Shown in pieces: positions 11,452-22,649 of a stretch of DNA of 64,000 bases. Numbering within the stretch: position 1 is the first letter of the stretch; each line of letters opens with the position of its first letter. The stretch comes from Canna indica (taxonomy: Eukaryota > Streptophyta > Magnoliopsida > Zingiberales > Cannaceae), in contig CP136890.1 of assembly GCA_034359265.1 (NCBI GenBank), forward strand, positions 103,255,501 through 103,319,500. Reading direction: 5' to 3'. Under the pieces are notes generated by a model. It made no database searches. It was not told the origin of the DNA and saw only the letters and a program-made list of their open reading frames with translations. The position numbers were made by a program, and so were the translations under genes.

Positions 11452-11728
11452 CTTTCTTCCCATGCGCGGAGGGGGCGAGAGGAGTCTTGCGACGTTAATG
11501 GTGGCGAAGGTTTTCTATCAGTCGATCTAAACCCACCTCTGCCTCCTTGCCTTTCTCTCGGTGGATCCTCAAGAAACCCTTTATGAATCTATTTCCCCCT
11601 TCTTTCTTCCCAGGCGCGGAGGGGGCGAGAGGAGTCTTGCGACGTTAATGGTGGCGGGTTTTCTATCAGTCGATCTAAACCCACCTCTGCCTCCTTGCCT
11701 TTCTCTCGGTGGATCCTCAAGAAATCCT
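11452..11728. repeat. 150-bp-spaced direct duplication in a leader-like GC-rich block
   Basis: Segments 11452-11580 and 11602-11728 are near-identical direct copies (shared landmarks GCGCGGAGGGGGCGAGAGG, GACGTTAATGGTGGCG and GGATCCTCAAGAAA). They differ by a 3-bp indel and a few substitutions. A pyrimidine-rich leader and an ATG at 11799 (MGAQRRLSSSLDSL, then GT) follow. This looks like the 5' end of a transcribed gene whose later exons I cannot find. Confidence 0.75.
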
Positions 11729-11849
11729 ATATTCTTGTTCGAATTCCTTGATCCCGCGTTCGAATTCCCCCAGAAACTGCAGCGCACGAGAGCCGACGAT
11801 GGGTGCTCAGAGGAGGCTCTCTAGCTCGTTAGATTCCCTGGTTAGTTTG

Positions 11850-14800
11850 GCTTTTTTGGGTTCCACCATTTCTTTCCGTGCTGCTTACTTTTCATTTTCC
11901 TTTCTGCCCTAGATTCGTACTTCGAAGTGTTCCCTTCCGGTTATTGATTGGATTTTGTGTTTCTTAATTGGTTCCTTCTTCAGCAGCTGATTACTTGCCC
12001 TAGATTACTACAATAAAATGAGCTTTTAGTTGTCGTTTTGCATATTGTATTTCTCTCTAGACTTTGGTATCTGCAAGAAATTATAATTTGTTGATGTAAC
12101 TATCAATTGATGGCCTCCGTTGGTAACTGGAGCATGCAACCCTCAGTACTCTGTATCACTTTCATGTGGCCTTCGGGATCTTCCAATTGTTCTTGACTTC
12201 TTGTAGCATTAGTGGTTCTTGTGTGGCTGTTTGTCTGTTAACCTTTCGTTTGTATTTTCTTATTAATGTTTATATCTTCCTGTGTATTATACTCTTTGAT
12301 GCCGGCTAAATGGATTTTTACATTAACTTGTTAGTTTTTAGGGAAACATGAAGTTCGTCATCTAGTAATTGAGTTATTGTTTTTGAGGATGTGAACTAAT
12401 GGCTGATGTTATTATTCTCAAGACCACATAAATAGAAGCTGGGATAATAATCTTATAATATTTAGTCATGCAAATTACATCTTTTAAAAGCTACTTAAGT
12501 TTGTAGTAAATTTTCTGTCACAAGGAAATGAGCCTTGTTCAAATGTGGTATGCCACAAGCTGACAGAGTCAATGGAGTCAATAGATCATTCTATCAAAGT
12601 CTGTAGGACTCCTGTAATCTATCGAAGCCTCACTATGTATCAATAAAACTGTAATTTTTCATGCATGACAACCATCTATTTAATTTTCAACAGGAACCAA
12701 CGAAAGCCAAAGTCCATTAGTACTAGTAAGCAATCCGTCAATACAACTTGATATCATAATATGCACCTCCATATATCAATCTCGTCCTGATTTGATTTCA
12801 AGCATATCTATATGAATAATCAATAAAATGCCTTGGGATTTTTCATAGTCATCGTATTTTCATAACATAACATGGAAAGCCAATGTATCCAAATACACAC
12901 ATCCAACAATGAGTCAAGGACTTTATTATGAATCTTATTAGATATATAATTGCGTAACTGCTATCTTTCTAGGTCAATCATAATGCTAATGTTTAGAAAT
13001 AATAAAATTATTTTCAAGTTAAAAGTTATTAATTGATTAACGCTAACATGATTGATTACATTATTTCAATTATTAATTGCCATGAGGAGATTAGTATGAT
13101 TACTCTTTTTACTATAGATTTGAAACAAATTAGTGTGTATTAATTAATTATCATTAATCTTTGTTGATTATATGGTATAATTACTTAACATCAAAACTAG
13201 AATTATTATGTTAGCTATGTTCAGATACTTTCCAATTTAATCCATAATTAAACTTAGTTTAATTAATCCAAACAAATAGTCAAGTAAGCTACAATTATGG
13301 TTTAGGTCCATATTTAAATTTATCTAAATCTCAATGGAACCACTATTTAATAGGAAGGTTTTTCTAAACCATGCTATAATAGTTATCTACTATTTATTAA
13401 TTTTGGAAGCTGTACAACAGGTTTTGTACGATATCGCTCAGATCTGAGATGATTGTTTATTCTATTTTTTATACTTGGAGAGTTGTCTCTTCTTCTTTTT
13501 TGCTTTTCATATTTTTATATCATTTATTTTCATTTTCTATACTGTTCGGCTATCACTTTTTAAAATTTTATTTTATTTTATTCTATTAAATTAAATTGTA
13601 TTTTATTTATTATCTATTAATATTTTAATATTTATAATTTGTTTCAATTTTTTAGTATGTTCCTTATTAATTTTTTCTTCATTTCGGCTCTCACATTTTA
13701 GAGACAATTTAAAAAATTCGAATTGATATGTTTTGCTTATATTACTATTTATTAAATATTTAATAATATTATAATATTTTATATATTACCTGTTTAATAT
13801 TTATTCATTATTTCTTTTTTCATTTTAGTTCGACTATCGCATTTAAGAGAATCCAAAAGTCCAAATGAAACTATTATATTTCATATTTTTCTATTATTTA
13901 ATTTTCTAAACTAAGAACCTAACCCATATTTTTTGCTTATATTATTTATTAAATATTTAACTTTTTATTAATTTGGTTTAATTTTTTTCGAGTTATGCAT
14001 TTTCCGAAAAGATCCAAAACTTTGAATTAAATGAAATATTACATATATTATTAATATTCATCACATAAGTATAAGTTAAATTACATTACATTACAAATAT
14101 TATATAAAAACAAACAAATTGATTCAAAATTTTATAAAAACATTGATTTGCAAAAGAATGTGATCATTACATATTTACAACTTTTTTCACTTTTTAGTAT
14201 ACATTCTTTTCTTATATAATTATATAATATATAATTTTTTTCTTTTCTACTTCCTACTTTTATTTTATAAATTATATTCTATTATATATTTATATAAATG
14301 ATTTTAGATACATATTTAATTAAGTTCTTGTTTTTAGTATTTATTTATTTTATATATAATATCTCTAATTATTATATATTAAAATTTTATTTTTAAATTT
14401 ATTTCATTTTTTGTTTTTTAAACATTTTTAGGAGTTCAATTATTGCATTTTGGAAAAAAAAATCTTTTTGATATGGTCGCAAAGTGCAAAATTTTTATCT
14501 TGTTCATAATTGTATTTTTCTTAAACTTTGCTTATTCTTAATTTAGCGGGTAGATAGTTTTGAGTGGTTTCGCTTATTGTTATTCTTTTCCAATTATTTA
14601 TCTTCTTCAATTTATTTATAACTAATTATTGATGAAATTCCCTGGTAACACATTTACTTTTTTCATTAATCAAAGGTGTTGTTTGGTTGTAATCCAAGTT
14701 GCACTTCCTTTGAATTGAATTTCCTTATTAACTTACTAAGAAATGCTCAAAAAATATTACTTTTTATTATTTTCTGTTTTGATTTAAGTGAAAAATAAAA

Positions 14801-16290
14801 ACTTGATTTCGAAAGCCTAATTTCGATCTCCAATTTCTTAGTTTTATCAAACACGTTTGATTAATAAAAACATCATTAGTTTTAGTTGGAGTGAATACTT
14901 ATTTGGTTATAGAAAATAATACTAATTTTCATTGAACAAAAACAATTACTAATTCATGTGTAGCCGTTCATAAACTTAAATGATTGTTGAAGAAAGCCGT
15001 AAACTGATAAAAGTAAGAGGAATCAGTATTCAACACTGTGATTTGGACTACAAACAACTAAGATAAATTTGTTAAAAATCAAAATATAAATTTTTGTATC
15101 TATTTTTAAAAGAAGTTAAAATTTAATCAATTCAAAAAAATGAATAAATCTAGCGATCAATATTATTAGCTTGTCGGCATAATTATCAATTTTATTTTAT
15201 AATTTAACTATTATAAATATGAAAAAGAGAGCTTTATATGTTTATAAAATACCAATTATGTATTTGTAGTTTATAAATTTAATGTTTGCTAATATGGTTG
15301 TAAAATATTTGTATGATTTAATTAAGTTATTAGTAATTTTGTTTAATTAGATACAAAATTAATTAATAAATAGTATAAAATTTAAAAAATAAATAAATAA
15401 ATTCAATGGTCTACAATTAGTTTTGGCTAAATTATAGATAGATCGACATTAAGAAAATTGAGTTATTTTAAAATTAGGTTTGACTTAATTAGATATAAAT
15501 TGATTTAATTAATTTGTCAATTTAACACAATAATTTGAGTTAAAAAGGATGAGTTTTATTTTTTTTGTAAATTAGATATAGTTTGATTTATTTGTAAACT
15601 AATCAATTTTATAAAAAGAATATTTATAATTTTAAGTTTGTCGTATTTTGTTATCGAAATCCACAATCTTGAAACCATTTCATTGAAATTCGTTTTTATT
15701 TTGGTTTCGTGAAAACGCCGAACCGAATACATATTAAGCAATTCTGGTTGTAGTGAAATTGAAATCTCAGAAATAAACTTGGTTTTGCTAACCAAATAAA
15801 CCCTTAACTATTTATATCTTATATCTTGTTTGGTTCAACTATTTAGAAAGTATATTTAAAATGAATAATATGCTCTCTATTTGTTATTATATAAATTATG
15901 ATAATATATTGTGCAATATAATATTTGTAGTTACATTTTTGGTGTACCTGTAGGTTTTGCTATTTATTCCTTCACTATTTCGTACCTTTTTCTCTTCTCT
16001 TTTGTTCTAGAGAAGAATAGGCAATAAGACAAGTCTCTTTTACCACCCACATGGTACCAGAGCAAGCTTAGCGTTAAGGTATCCTGATACCATCACTAAT
16101 CCCAATCCGCCAACTCACGACACATTGTCGTATTAAATACCAGCGTCGTAAACAACAAGGAAATAAATGCCACCACGCATGATGGTTGACAAAACCAAAT
16201 TGTCTACAAGCCGCGGGGAGGCATCAAACTAAGTAGACAATTTCAATTTGAATTATTTTTCATTTATTGAGACATTGAGATCAAGTAGAC
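11850..16290. other. AT-rich gene desert
   Basis: More than 4 kb with long A/T runs and no reading frame that resembles a protein. It could be a very large intron between the leader-like block at 11.5-11.8 kb and the fragment at 18.2 kb, or decayed repeat sequence. No terminal repeats or target duplications were recognised. Confidence 0.5.
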
Positions 16291-16311
16291 AATTTTAATT
16301 TGAATTGTTTT

Positions 16312-16998
16312 CAGTGTTATCATCTCGTCGAGATTGAGATATCGTTGTCTCGGCCGGAAATCCTATCTCGTCTGGACGAGATGAATATTCTCGCGATTTC
16401 TTCCATCTCGTCGAGATCTCGTCCATGGATGGACGAGATGGACGAGATCTCGATGAGATGGTTGAGATATGGAGAAAACCCTAACTTCAAAAAAAAACCC
16501 AACTCCCTTTCCAAATTCGCAAATTTCATTATTTTCTTCTTCATTTCTTTTCTTCTTCTTTTCTTTCTTCTTTTCTTCTTTTCTTTCTTCTGGTCTACGA
16601 GTCTTCCTTTCTTTTCTTTCTTCTTCTTGTCTTCTTTTTCTTTTCTTCTTCATTTTCTGTTGTGGTCTTCTTCTTCATTTTGTGCTTAGTAGTTTTTCTT
16701 CCTTCAAAGAGTGTTGACTGTCGATTAGTACAAGTAATACTTAAATATTCATTAGCTTTGCTTCTCAATTCATGTTGTATAATTGGGTGAAACATTAGCT
16801 TTTTGCCTTGTTCAATTGATTTATGGAGACATTTTATATTGTCTTAAATTATTTCCATTTTTTAAAACATGTCTTATATTATAAGGTGTTTGTTGATTGC
16901 TCTGCTATGTCCCTCCTAAACTATTTTACTTAATTAGTTATTAGTCATTTGATTTCTATTGTTTCAAGCGAATGCCCATGTTAAATGATTTATGTTTG

Positions 16999-17041
<43 letters not shown>

Positions 17042-17148
17042 TATATTGTTGATATGTCGCGAAGTGGACGATATATCGATCGCGAAACGATATTATCGAT
17101 ATCAAGATTCGCTATTGCGAAATTTTTTTGGTCGCGATAATAAGCTTG
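16312..17148. mobile_element. hAT-type non-autonomous element, 837 bp, with GAGATCTCG/GATATCG subterminal arrays
   Basis: The termini are CAGTGTTATCATCTCG (left) and CAAGCTTATTATCGCG (reverse complement of right). The flanking direct repeat ATTGTTTT (16304-16311 and 17149-17156) is a perfect 8-bp target duplication, as made by hAT transposases. The left ~150 bp is packed with GAGAT / ATCTCG words in both orientations, and the right ~100 bp with CGATAT / TATCGCG words. The core has a pyrimidine tract (about 16530-16690) and an (AT)n run. No transposase is present. Confidence 0.85.
17001..17034. repeat. (AT)n microsatellite
   Basis: About 17 perfect AT units inside the hAT-type element. Confidence 0.95.
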
Positions 17149-17192
17149 ATTGTTTTTCATTTATTGAAAACATTGGAATCTAGCATTGTAGT

Positions 17193-17769
17193 CTAGGAAG
17201 CACGGACACTCCGTGGGACTGCTGTGTTCGCGTGTCCGACACACCGCGGACACCGACACTCGTCCGACACACGTGTCCAAGAGTGTCTTGACCAATCAAA
17301 GTTTTTTTTGTCCGAACACGGCTTTGACACGGCCCGGACACGGCTCGGGCACGGCCCGGACACGGCTCGGGCACGCTCGGGCACGGCTCGGACACTCCCG
17401 GACACGGCTAGCCATGCATCTTTTTTAAAAAATAATAAAACAATAAAGGGAATTTAGTATTTTATCTTCTTGTTGTTATGAAAGAAATTGGAGCACTTAC
17501 TCTTTTATCTATTCCCTTTAAAGGAACAAGATGAAGCCTAAACGTGCGGAGAGTTTTGTATTTGTTTATAGTAATCTTCGTCTCATTTCAAAGAAAACTC
17601 CTCAATACAATAAAGGAGAAATAATAATGTGAGACGATATTAGTAATATTACAGACGATATATATACACTGGATTTAAATTTTTTATATATATATATATG
17701 CTATATATGTCATGTAAATTTTTGAAATTGGTGTGTCCCCGTGTCCGTGTCCATGTCGATGCTTCATAG
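17193..17769. mobile_element. hAT-type non-autonomous element, 577 bp, with CGGACACGG arrays
   Basis: The termini are CTAGGAAGCACGGACA (left) and CTATGAAGCATCGACA (reverse complement of right). An exact 8-bp direct repeat ATTGTAGT flanks it (17185-17192 and 17770-17777). The left ~210 bp holds many CCGGACACGG / GTCCGACAC / GGCTCGGGCACGG words and the right end has GTGTCCCCGTGTCCGTGTCC. The apparent proteins in this block (Arg/Pro/Gly-rich) are artefacts of the repeats. Confidence 0.87.
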
Positions 17770-18197
17770 ATTGTAGTTAATGCAATTACATTTGTAATCT
17801 CTGTTTAAAAAGACATTAGGAAGAATAGAGATGATCAGTGCTAGACTCCAACTACACTTGTAATCTCTATATGTATCTGCAAAACCGTGTCCATTTAGGC
17901 CCCATATGATGCCCATTATCTGTTCACGATTGGTTGATCCTTTCTGTAAAACTAGCCCCTCTTTGGCCTTTATTCAATACTTTTTTTGGTATTTGTTTTT
18001 GGCATTGGATATGCATTTTTTGTGTCAATTAATAATTCGTAATGGACAATTCATTATTCTAATTATTTACATATTCTGTTTGAAATGTATCTCTTTCACT
18101 GGTTCCTTTAAACATTAAATTTTTTGTTCTAATGAATTTATCAGTTGTTCTAATTGATGTATTATTTTTGGTTGTTAAATGTTAACTATAAATTTTG

Positions 18198-18660
18198 TAG
18201 GTCAAGATCTGTTGGTCTTGTTGAATATGAGGAGGATGATGAGAAATCACCTCCTAAGAATTCCAATGATTCAGCAGACAATGATAGTGATTTAGGTTTT
18301 TTGAAGATTAAACGCAAGTCAGTAACTACCACTAACATGAAAGATACCAGTGTGACAAAGAAACAGAAGCTATAAGTTCGTATAAATGGTCTGGTTACCA
18401 GTATGGTTTCAACCTGCAACAATCATGAATTACATTGTAAAAGGGAACCCTTGGATGACTCTTCTTCACTGTTAGATACAAATGGCCGCTTGAGCGAAAG
18501 GAATATCGAAGAAGATATGCAAACACTCATGAAATGAATCATCATATATCTGAAGCTTCAGATATTAGGCAGTCAAGTAGAGAGGACTGTCCATGAGCAC
18601 CCCTCAACAATCCATCACTTGAGAAGGTTCCTGGTTCAGAGCCATTTTCTGTTAGATGAA
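18198..18660 (+). pseudogene. PP4R3/SMEK-like C-terminal fragment
   Basis: After an acceptor-like TTTTGTAG, the frame reads SRSVGLVEYEEDDEKSPP, then SDLGFLKIKRKSVTT and VTKKQKL, then a stop at 18373-18375. An acidic GLVDY-type block followed by an L-LKRK block and KKQRL is typical of the C-terminal tail of plant protein phosphatase 4 regulatory subunit 3 (recalled, not aligned). Downstream, further tail-like pieces continue in broken frames to about 18660. The N-terminal RanBD/EVH1-like and armadillo parts are absent. The retained intron border suggests a genomic rather than retrotransposed copy. A short exon of an unrelated gene remains possible. Confidence 0.45.
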
Positions 18661-19550
18661 TTGTTTGGCGTTGTAATACAGAAAATGTTCCCATGTTTCA
18701 AGAGGATGCACACGGAACTAGTATGCATTTTTCTCCAAGTTTTGGCTCTGCATCATTTGACAAAATAAATGTATCTCTAAATGAGCTGTGCAAATTAAGA
18801 ATTATGGGACATTACTGCAAATCAAATACATCTTTTGTTATCTGGGCAAAATACTGTCCTTTAGTTTCACAAAGATCATATGGATGCTTGCTTTATGCCT
18901 TTTTTGATCTAAAATCCAAGCAAATTATTCTTCTGTTCTTTTCCCCTCCAGCAAATATGATAATGTAATTCATTGAAAGATTTGTTAAGTTTTAGCTCCA
19001 TGGTATGATGTGTCATAGACGCCTTTCAAAAGTTACAATTTTAAATGTTATTCACATTGCACTCCTATAGAATCATCGGGTTTTGCAAATTATGTATTCA
19101 TTTTGAAGTCATCTTTTTATACAACTATGATTTTTTATTTGTGGAGTTTACTAGCGTTTTTTATTTGACCATAAAATTCTATTTAGTTAAAAAGGAAGAG
19201 CACAAACATTAGTTAAGATGTAACCGTATGTTGGTCATATTCTTTCACATATAAGAGGCTCTTTAAAAGCGTATGGTTCAATAATGCTTCTCTTGATCCC
19301 TGGGATGTTGCTGTTATAATTATTGTTCTCGATGGGTTGCTGGATTGACCTTGTGTTCAGTAAATGCATTAACCAATCTACCAGCAGCTTCGTGGGATTT
19401 GGTTATGATCATAAGACCACTAGAATCCCGATCGTGCCGGTTGGCCAAACGAAGTTGAGGTTTGACGTTTATAGTACCTGTGGACTTGGGAAATTAGACA
19501 CTGACAAGTTATTCAATATTGTGTGAGATCTATTTGGTTACTACGTCTAT
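18661..19550. other. Non-coding region
   Basis: No frame resembles a known protein. A 67-codon frame at 19323-19526 (+) was examined and not recognised. Sequence is AT-rich without delimited repeats. Confidence 0.45.
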
Positions 19551-19555
19551 CCTAG

Positions 19556-19654
19556 CAATGGCGGAGAATTAAGGTTACAGTTCATGAATTATAGATAAGA
19601 ATAAAGGTGTGGATAAGAACAATGGCGGAGAATTAAGGTTACAGTTCATGAATT
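19556..19654. repeat. Short direct duplication, 64-bp spacing
   Basis: The segment beginning CAATGGCGGAGAATTAAGG is present at 19556-19590 and again at 19620-19654, exactly 64 bp apart. It sits just upstream of the 216-bp tandem array. Confidence 0.85.
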
Positions 19655-19820
19655 GAGCTAGGAACACAACTGAACTGTGTGAGAGAAGAGATTATTTTGG
19701 AAGATGCACGAATTATAGGGCAAAGGAGCAACGGAGCAGAAAGAGGGGGAAGAAGACGATGAAGAGATGGACGCTTGGCTGCGCTGCACTGCACTAACGA
19801 GGCACAAGTGAGAGTGAAGA

Positions 19821-20468
19821 TAAAAATGGGTCCGGTTTTTCCCAGGTGAACTTACCGCCTACAGAAAGAGTGTAAAGAGGTCCCAAAAAAATTTTAAACG
19901 TCGGAAATCGTCCAAAATCGGCCACGGTGAATATTCTTATTTTCACTTGCGGTGACGGTACTTATTGTAACGTGTAAGTATAATGAATGTGCCAGGTCAC
20001 CAACTGCACGTGTGACGGCTTCGCAGTGGGCATTAGATTAAATAGGTCTGGTTTTTCTCAGGTGGACTTACCGCCTACAGAAAGAGGGTAAAGAGGCCCC
20101 AAAAAAATTTTAAACATCGGAAATCGTCCAAAATCGGCCACGGTGAATATTCTTATTTTCACTTGCGGTGACGGTACTTATTGTAAAGTGTAAGTATGTT
20201 GAATCTGCCAGGTCATCATCTGCACATGTGGCGGCTTCGCAGTTGGCATTAGATTAAATGGGTCCGGTTTTTCTCCTGTGAACTTACCGCCTGCAATAAG
20301 AGGGTAAAGAGGCCCCAAAAAAATTTTAATCGCCAGAAATCATCCAAAATCGGCCACGGTTAATATTCTTATATTCACTTGCGGTGACGGTACTTCTTGT
20401 GACGTGTATTTTAAATCTGCCAGGTCACCAACTTCACATGTGGCGACTTCGCAGTGGGCATTAGATTC
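19821..20468 (+). repeat. Three tandem 216-bp copies of the BAHD intron end plus exon-2 start
   Basis: Equivalent landmarks (GGTCCGGTTTTTC, CAAAATCGGCCACGG, CTTGCGGTGACGGTACTT, GGCATTAGATT) recur at exactly 216-bp spacing (for example T19831, T20047, T20263). Each unit ends with the acceptor-like TGCCAG followed by ~45 bp that match the start of BAHD exon 2 (codons for V-T-N-x-T-C-x-x-F-A-V-G-I-R). Only the third unit continues into the real exon at 20469 onward. The units differ from each other by scattered substitutions, so the duplication is not brand new. Confidence 0.88.
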
Positions 20469-21074
20469 AGCCACACAGTGTTCGACGGCCTCGGCGCCGC
20501 CCAGTTCCTCAAGGCCGTCGCCGAGCTGGCGCACGGCCACGCTCGCCTCGTCGTCGACCCTGTGTGGTGCCGCGACGCCATCCCCACCCCGCCCAAGGTG
20601 TCTCGCGGCCACCCACCCACCCTCGCCGCGTTCCACTTCGAGACCGCCGTATTCGACGTCTCCGCCGACCGCATCAACCTCGTCAAGAACCTCTTCTCCC
20701 GCGAGACCGGCCAGAAGTGCCCCACCTTCGACGTGGTCACCGCCATTGTGTGGCAGTGCCGGACGCGCGCCATCGGCCTCCCGCCCGCCGCCGACGTCCA
20801 CCTCGGCTTTGCTGCTGATACTCGCCACCTGCTCCGGCAGCTGCTGCCGCGCGCAAGAGGGCTTCTACTCGATGGGGATCAAGGCGAGCGGCGAGAGGAT
20901 CGGCGGCGCGTCGCTGGTGGAGGTGATCGAGGTGATATGGGAGGCGAAGGAGAGGATGTCGGGCAAGGAACGATGGTGATGGGGGATTCGGGGGAGGATC
21001 CGTACAAGGTGCCGCTGGATTATGGGACGATGGTGGTGTCGGATTGGAGCAAGGTGGGCTTTTCGCGGAGGTGA
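20424..21074 (+). pseudogene. BAHD acyltransferase, exon-2 pseudogene
   Basis: The frame after the acceptor at 20423 reads VTNFTCGDFAVGIRFSHTVFDGLGAAQFL. The BAHD catalytic HxxxD motif is intact (HTVFD). It continues through PTFDVVTAIVWQCRTRAIGL and HLGFAADTRHLLRQLLP, then a frameshift near 20855 moves to EGFYSMGIKASGERI and VEVIEVIWEAKERMSG. A second shift returns to EDPYKVPLDYGTMVVSDW before a stop at 21072-21074. The DFGWG motif and the C-terminal ~100 residues are missing, and no exon 1 is found upstream. The family transfers acyl groups from CoA to alcohols or amines (this subgroup resembles benzyl-alcohol benzoyltransferase-like enzymes, recalled). It is GC-rich, unlike its surroundings. 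Not functional. Confidence 0.85.
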
Positions 21075-21790
21075 ACTATTGGCTATAATTAGAAATCAAT
21101 AAGTTAAGGACGTCCATATTCCAATATGAAATATATATCTTCCTCCATGTGATTAGTTGTAGAACCAGGTCTGGGTTTAAAAGCATTGATATATTGAATT
21201 GGATCTCCATTATTGCTACACCAAACACAATTGAATCTATTCACATCTCCCATCATGTTCTGCACTTGCTTCAGAGTTGCGTACGTAGCTCAAATGATTT
21301 CCAACATGTTTGAGACAAGCTTGAGAGCATGCAAAATTCGTTGACCAAGTTGAGAACTCTGATATAGTCCCTTTTTTATTTGGTCAGGATAAAATTTCGG
21401 ACCAATATTGCATTCACTTATTCTTTCTTCTTTCTGTACATAAGGTCAAAATGTTGTTCTAGTATATACAACAGATCAAACTGCTGTGTGTTAGTAGAGG
21501 ATTTTTGTAATAGCCAATACTAGTGATCATAATGTAATAAGTTCTTTAGTTCCAAGAGAAAGTTGTCGATCATCGTTGCAGTACCGCATTACTACCAGCA
21601 CGACCAACTCTTCCAGATTGGCTCAGTGGATCGAACCAGCATGCCGTATATGTCATGTACCATTTCAAGCTTAAATGGGGTGATGATAATGAAGGAAAGT
21701 ACGTGGCTTTGCACTGGCGTAGGAGAGACGTGGAAGCGATGGCAGTAGTGCCCAGCAAACAAAGACAAAGGAGAGGAAGGCACTCGACGA
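21075..21790. other. Non-coding region after the BAHD pseudogene
   Basis: Apparent frames here are short and unrecognised. The region ends where the hAT terminus begins. Confidence 0.45.
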
Positions 21791-21804
21791 CAAGGGTTGG
21801 CAAC

Positions 21805-21970
21805 GGATCGGATACGGTGCGGATAGTGCATTATTCGCATCCGCATCCGCACCCCATATCCGCTCATCCGTATCCGTACCGTATCCGCTACGAATATGAA
21901 TATGAATTTCCATATCCGCACCGCTTCAAATACGGATATCCGCAGTGCATCCATATCCGCATTCGTATTT
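21805..21970. repeat. Subterminal GGATATCCG-type word array of the hAT element
   Basis: At least ten copies of CGGATA, CATCCGCA or TATCCG-like words in both orientations within 165 bp. They probably serve, or served, as transposase-binding repeats near the element end. Confidence 0.7.
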
Positions 21971-22649
21971 TTAAAAAATATTAAAATAATATATTTAATT
22001 TAAAAATCAATAAATATCCTATTTATTGATCCAAAATAAGTTTATAATATATTTTAAACTACTCAACCACAATTTATAATTTAACAACCATCAACCATAA
22101 TATATACATTAAATCAAACTGAAACGAACAACATTAAGATACATAAATCATCTAAATAGCAATCTGAAACTAGCTACAAGCCTACAACAAATTATAATCT
22201 GAATAATTACTAGCATCTAAATAGCTACAACATACACCACCATCAATTTATAATTTGAACAAACCATATACTTCAAATCATTTGAGAAATCTAAAATTAG
22301 CTACAACATAAATCAATTTAAAACAAGCTATATTAAATTAGTCATAATTTGAAACAAGTTACATCAAATCAACAACCATAATTTGAGCAACCATAAATCC
22401 CATAATATATCTAGCTACAACATAAATCAGAATTCCGTGAAGATTATCCAACAACAATTCAATAAAGTACTTCAATATTAAATAAGTCTTATGTGAAGAT
22501 CATCCAATATATAGCACATTAAAATGTTCTTCCAAAGTTCTCACACCATGTTCTTTCATTGTTCTTCAATCCTACAAATTAGAAACAAAACCCAAATATA
22601 TAACACATTAAAATGATACAATTCAACAAAAATTATGTATGCAATTACC

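Noticed and set aside
11799..11840. Possible first exon MGAQRRLSSSLDSL of the PP4R3-like gene whose tail is at 18.2 kb
   Set aside because: Only the first residues loosely resemble what I recall of PP4R3 starts, and no intervening exons were found, so the link is not claimed.
16363..16717. Lys/Glu-rich or Phe/Ser-rich open frames
   Set aside because: Products of a CTT/TTC pyrimidine tract inside a MITE, not a coiled-coil gene.
17180..17457. Overlapping Arg/Ala/Gly-rich reading frames on both strands
   Set aside because: Produced by the CGGACACGG word array of a hAT-type MITE.
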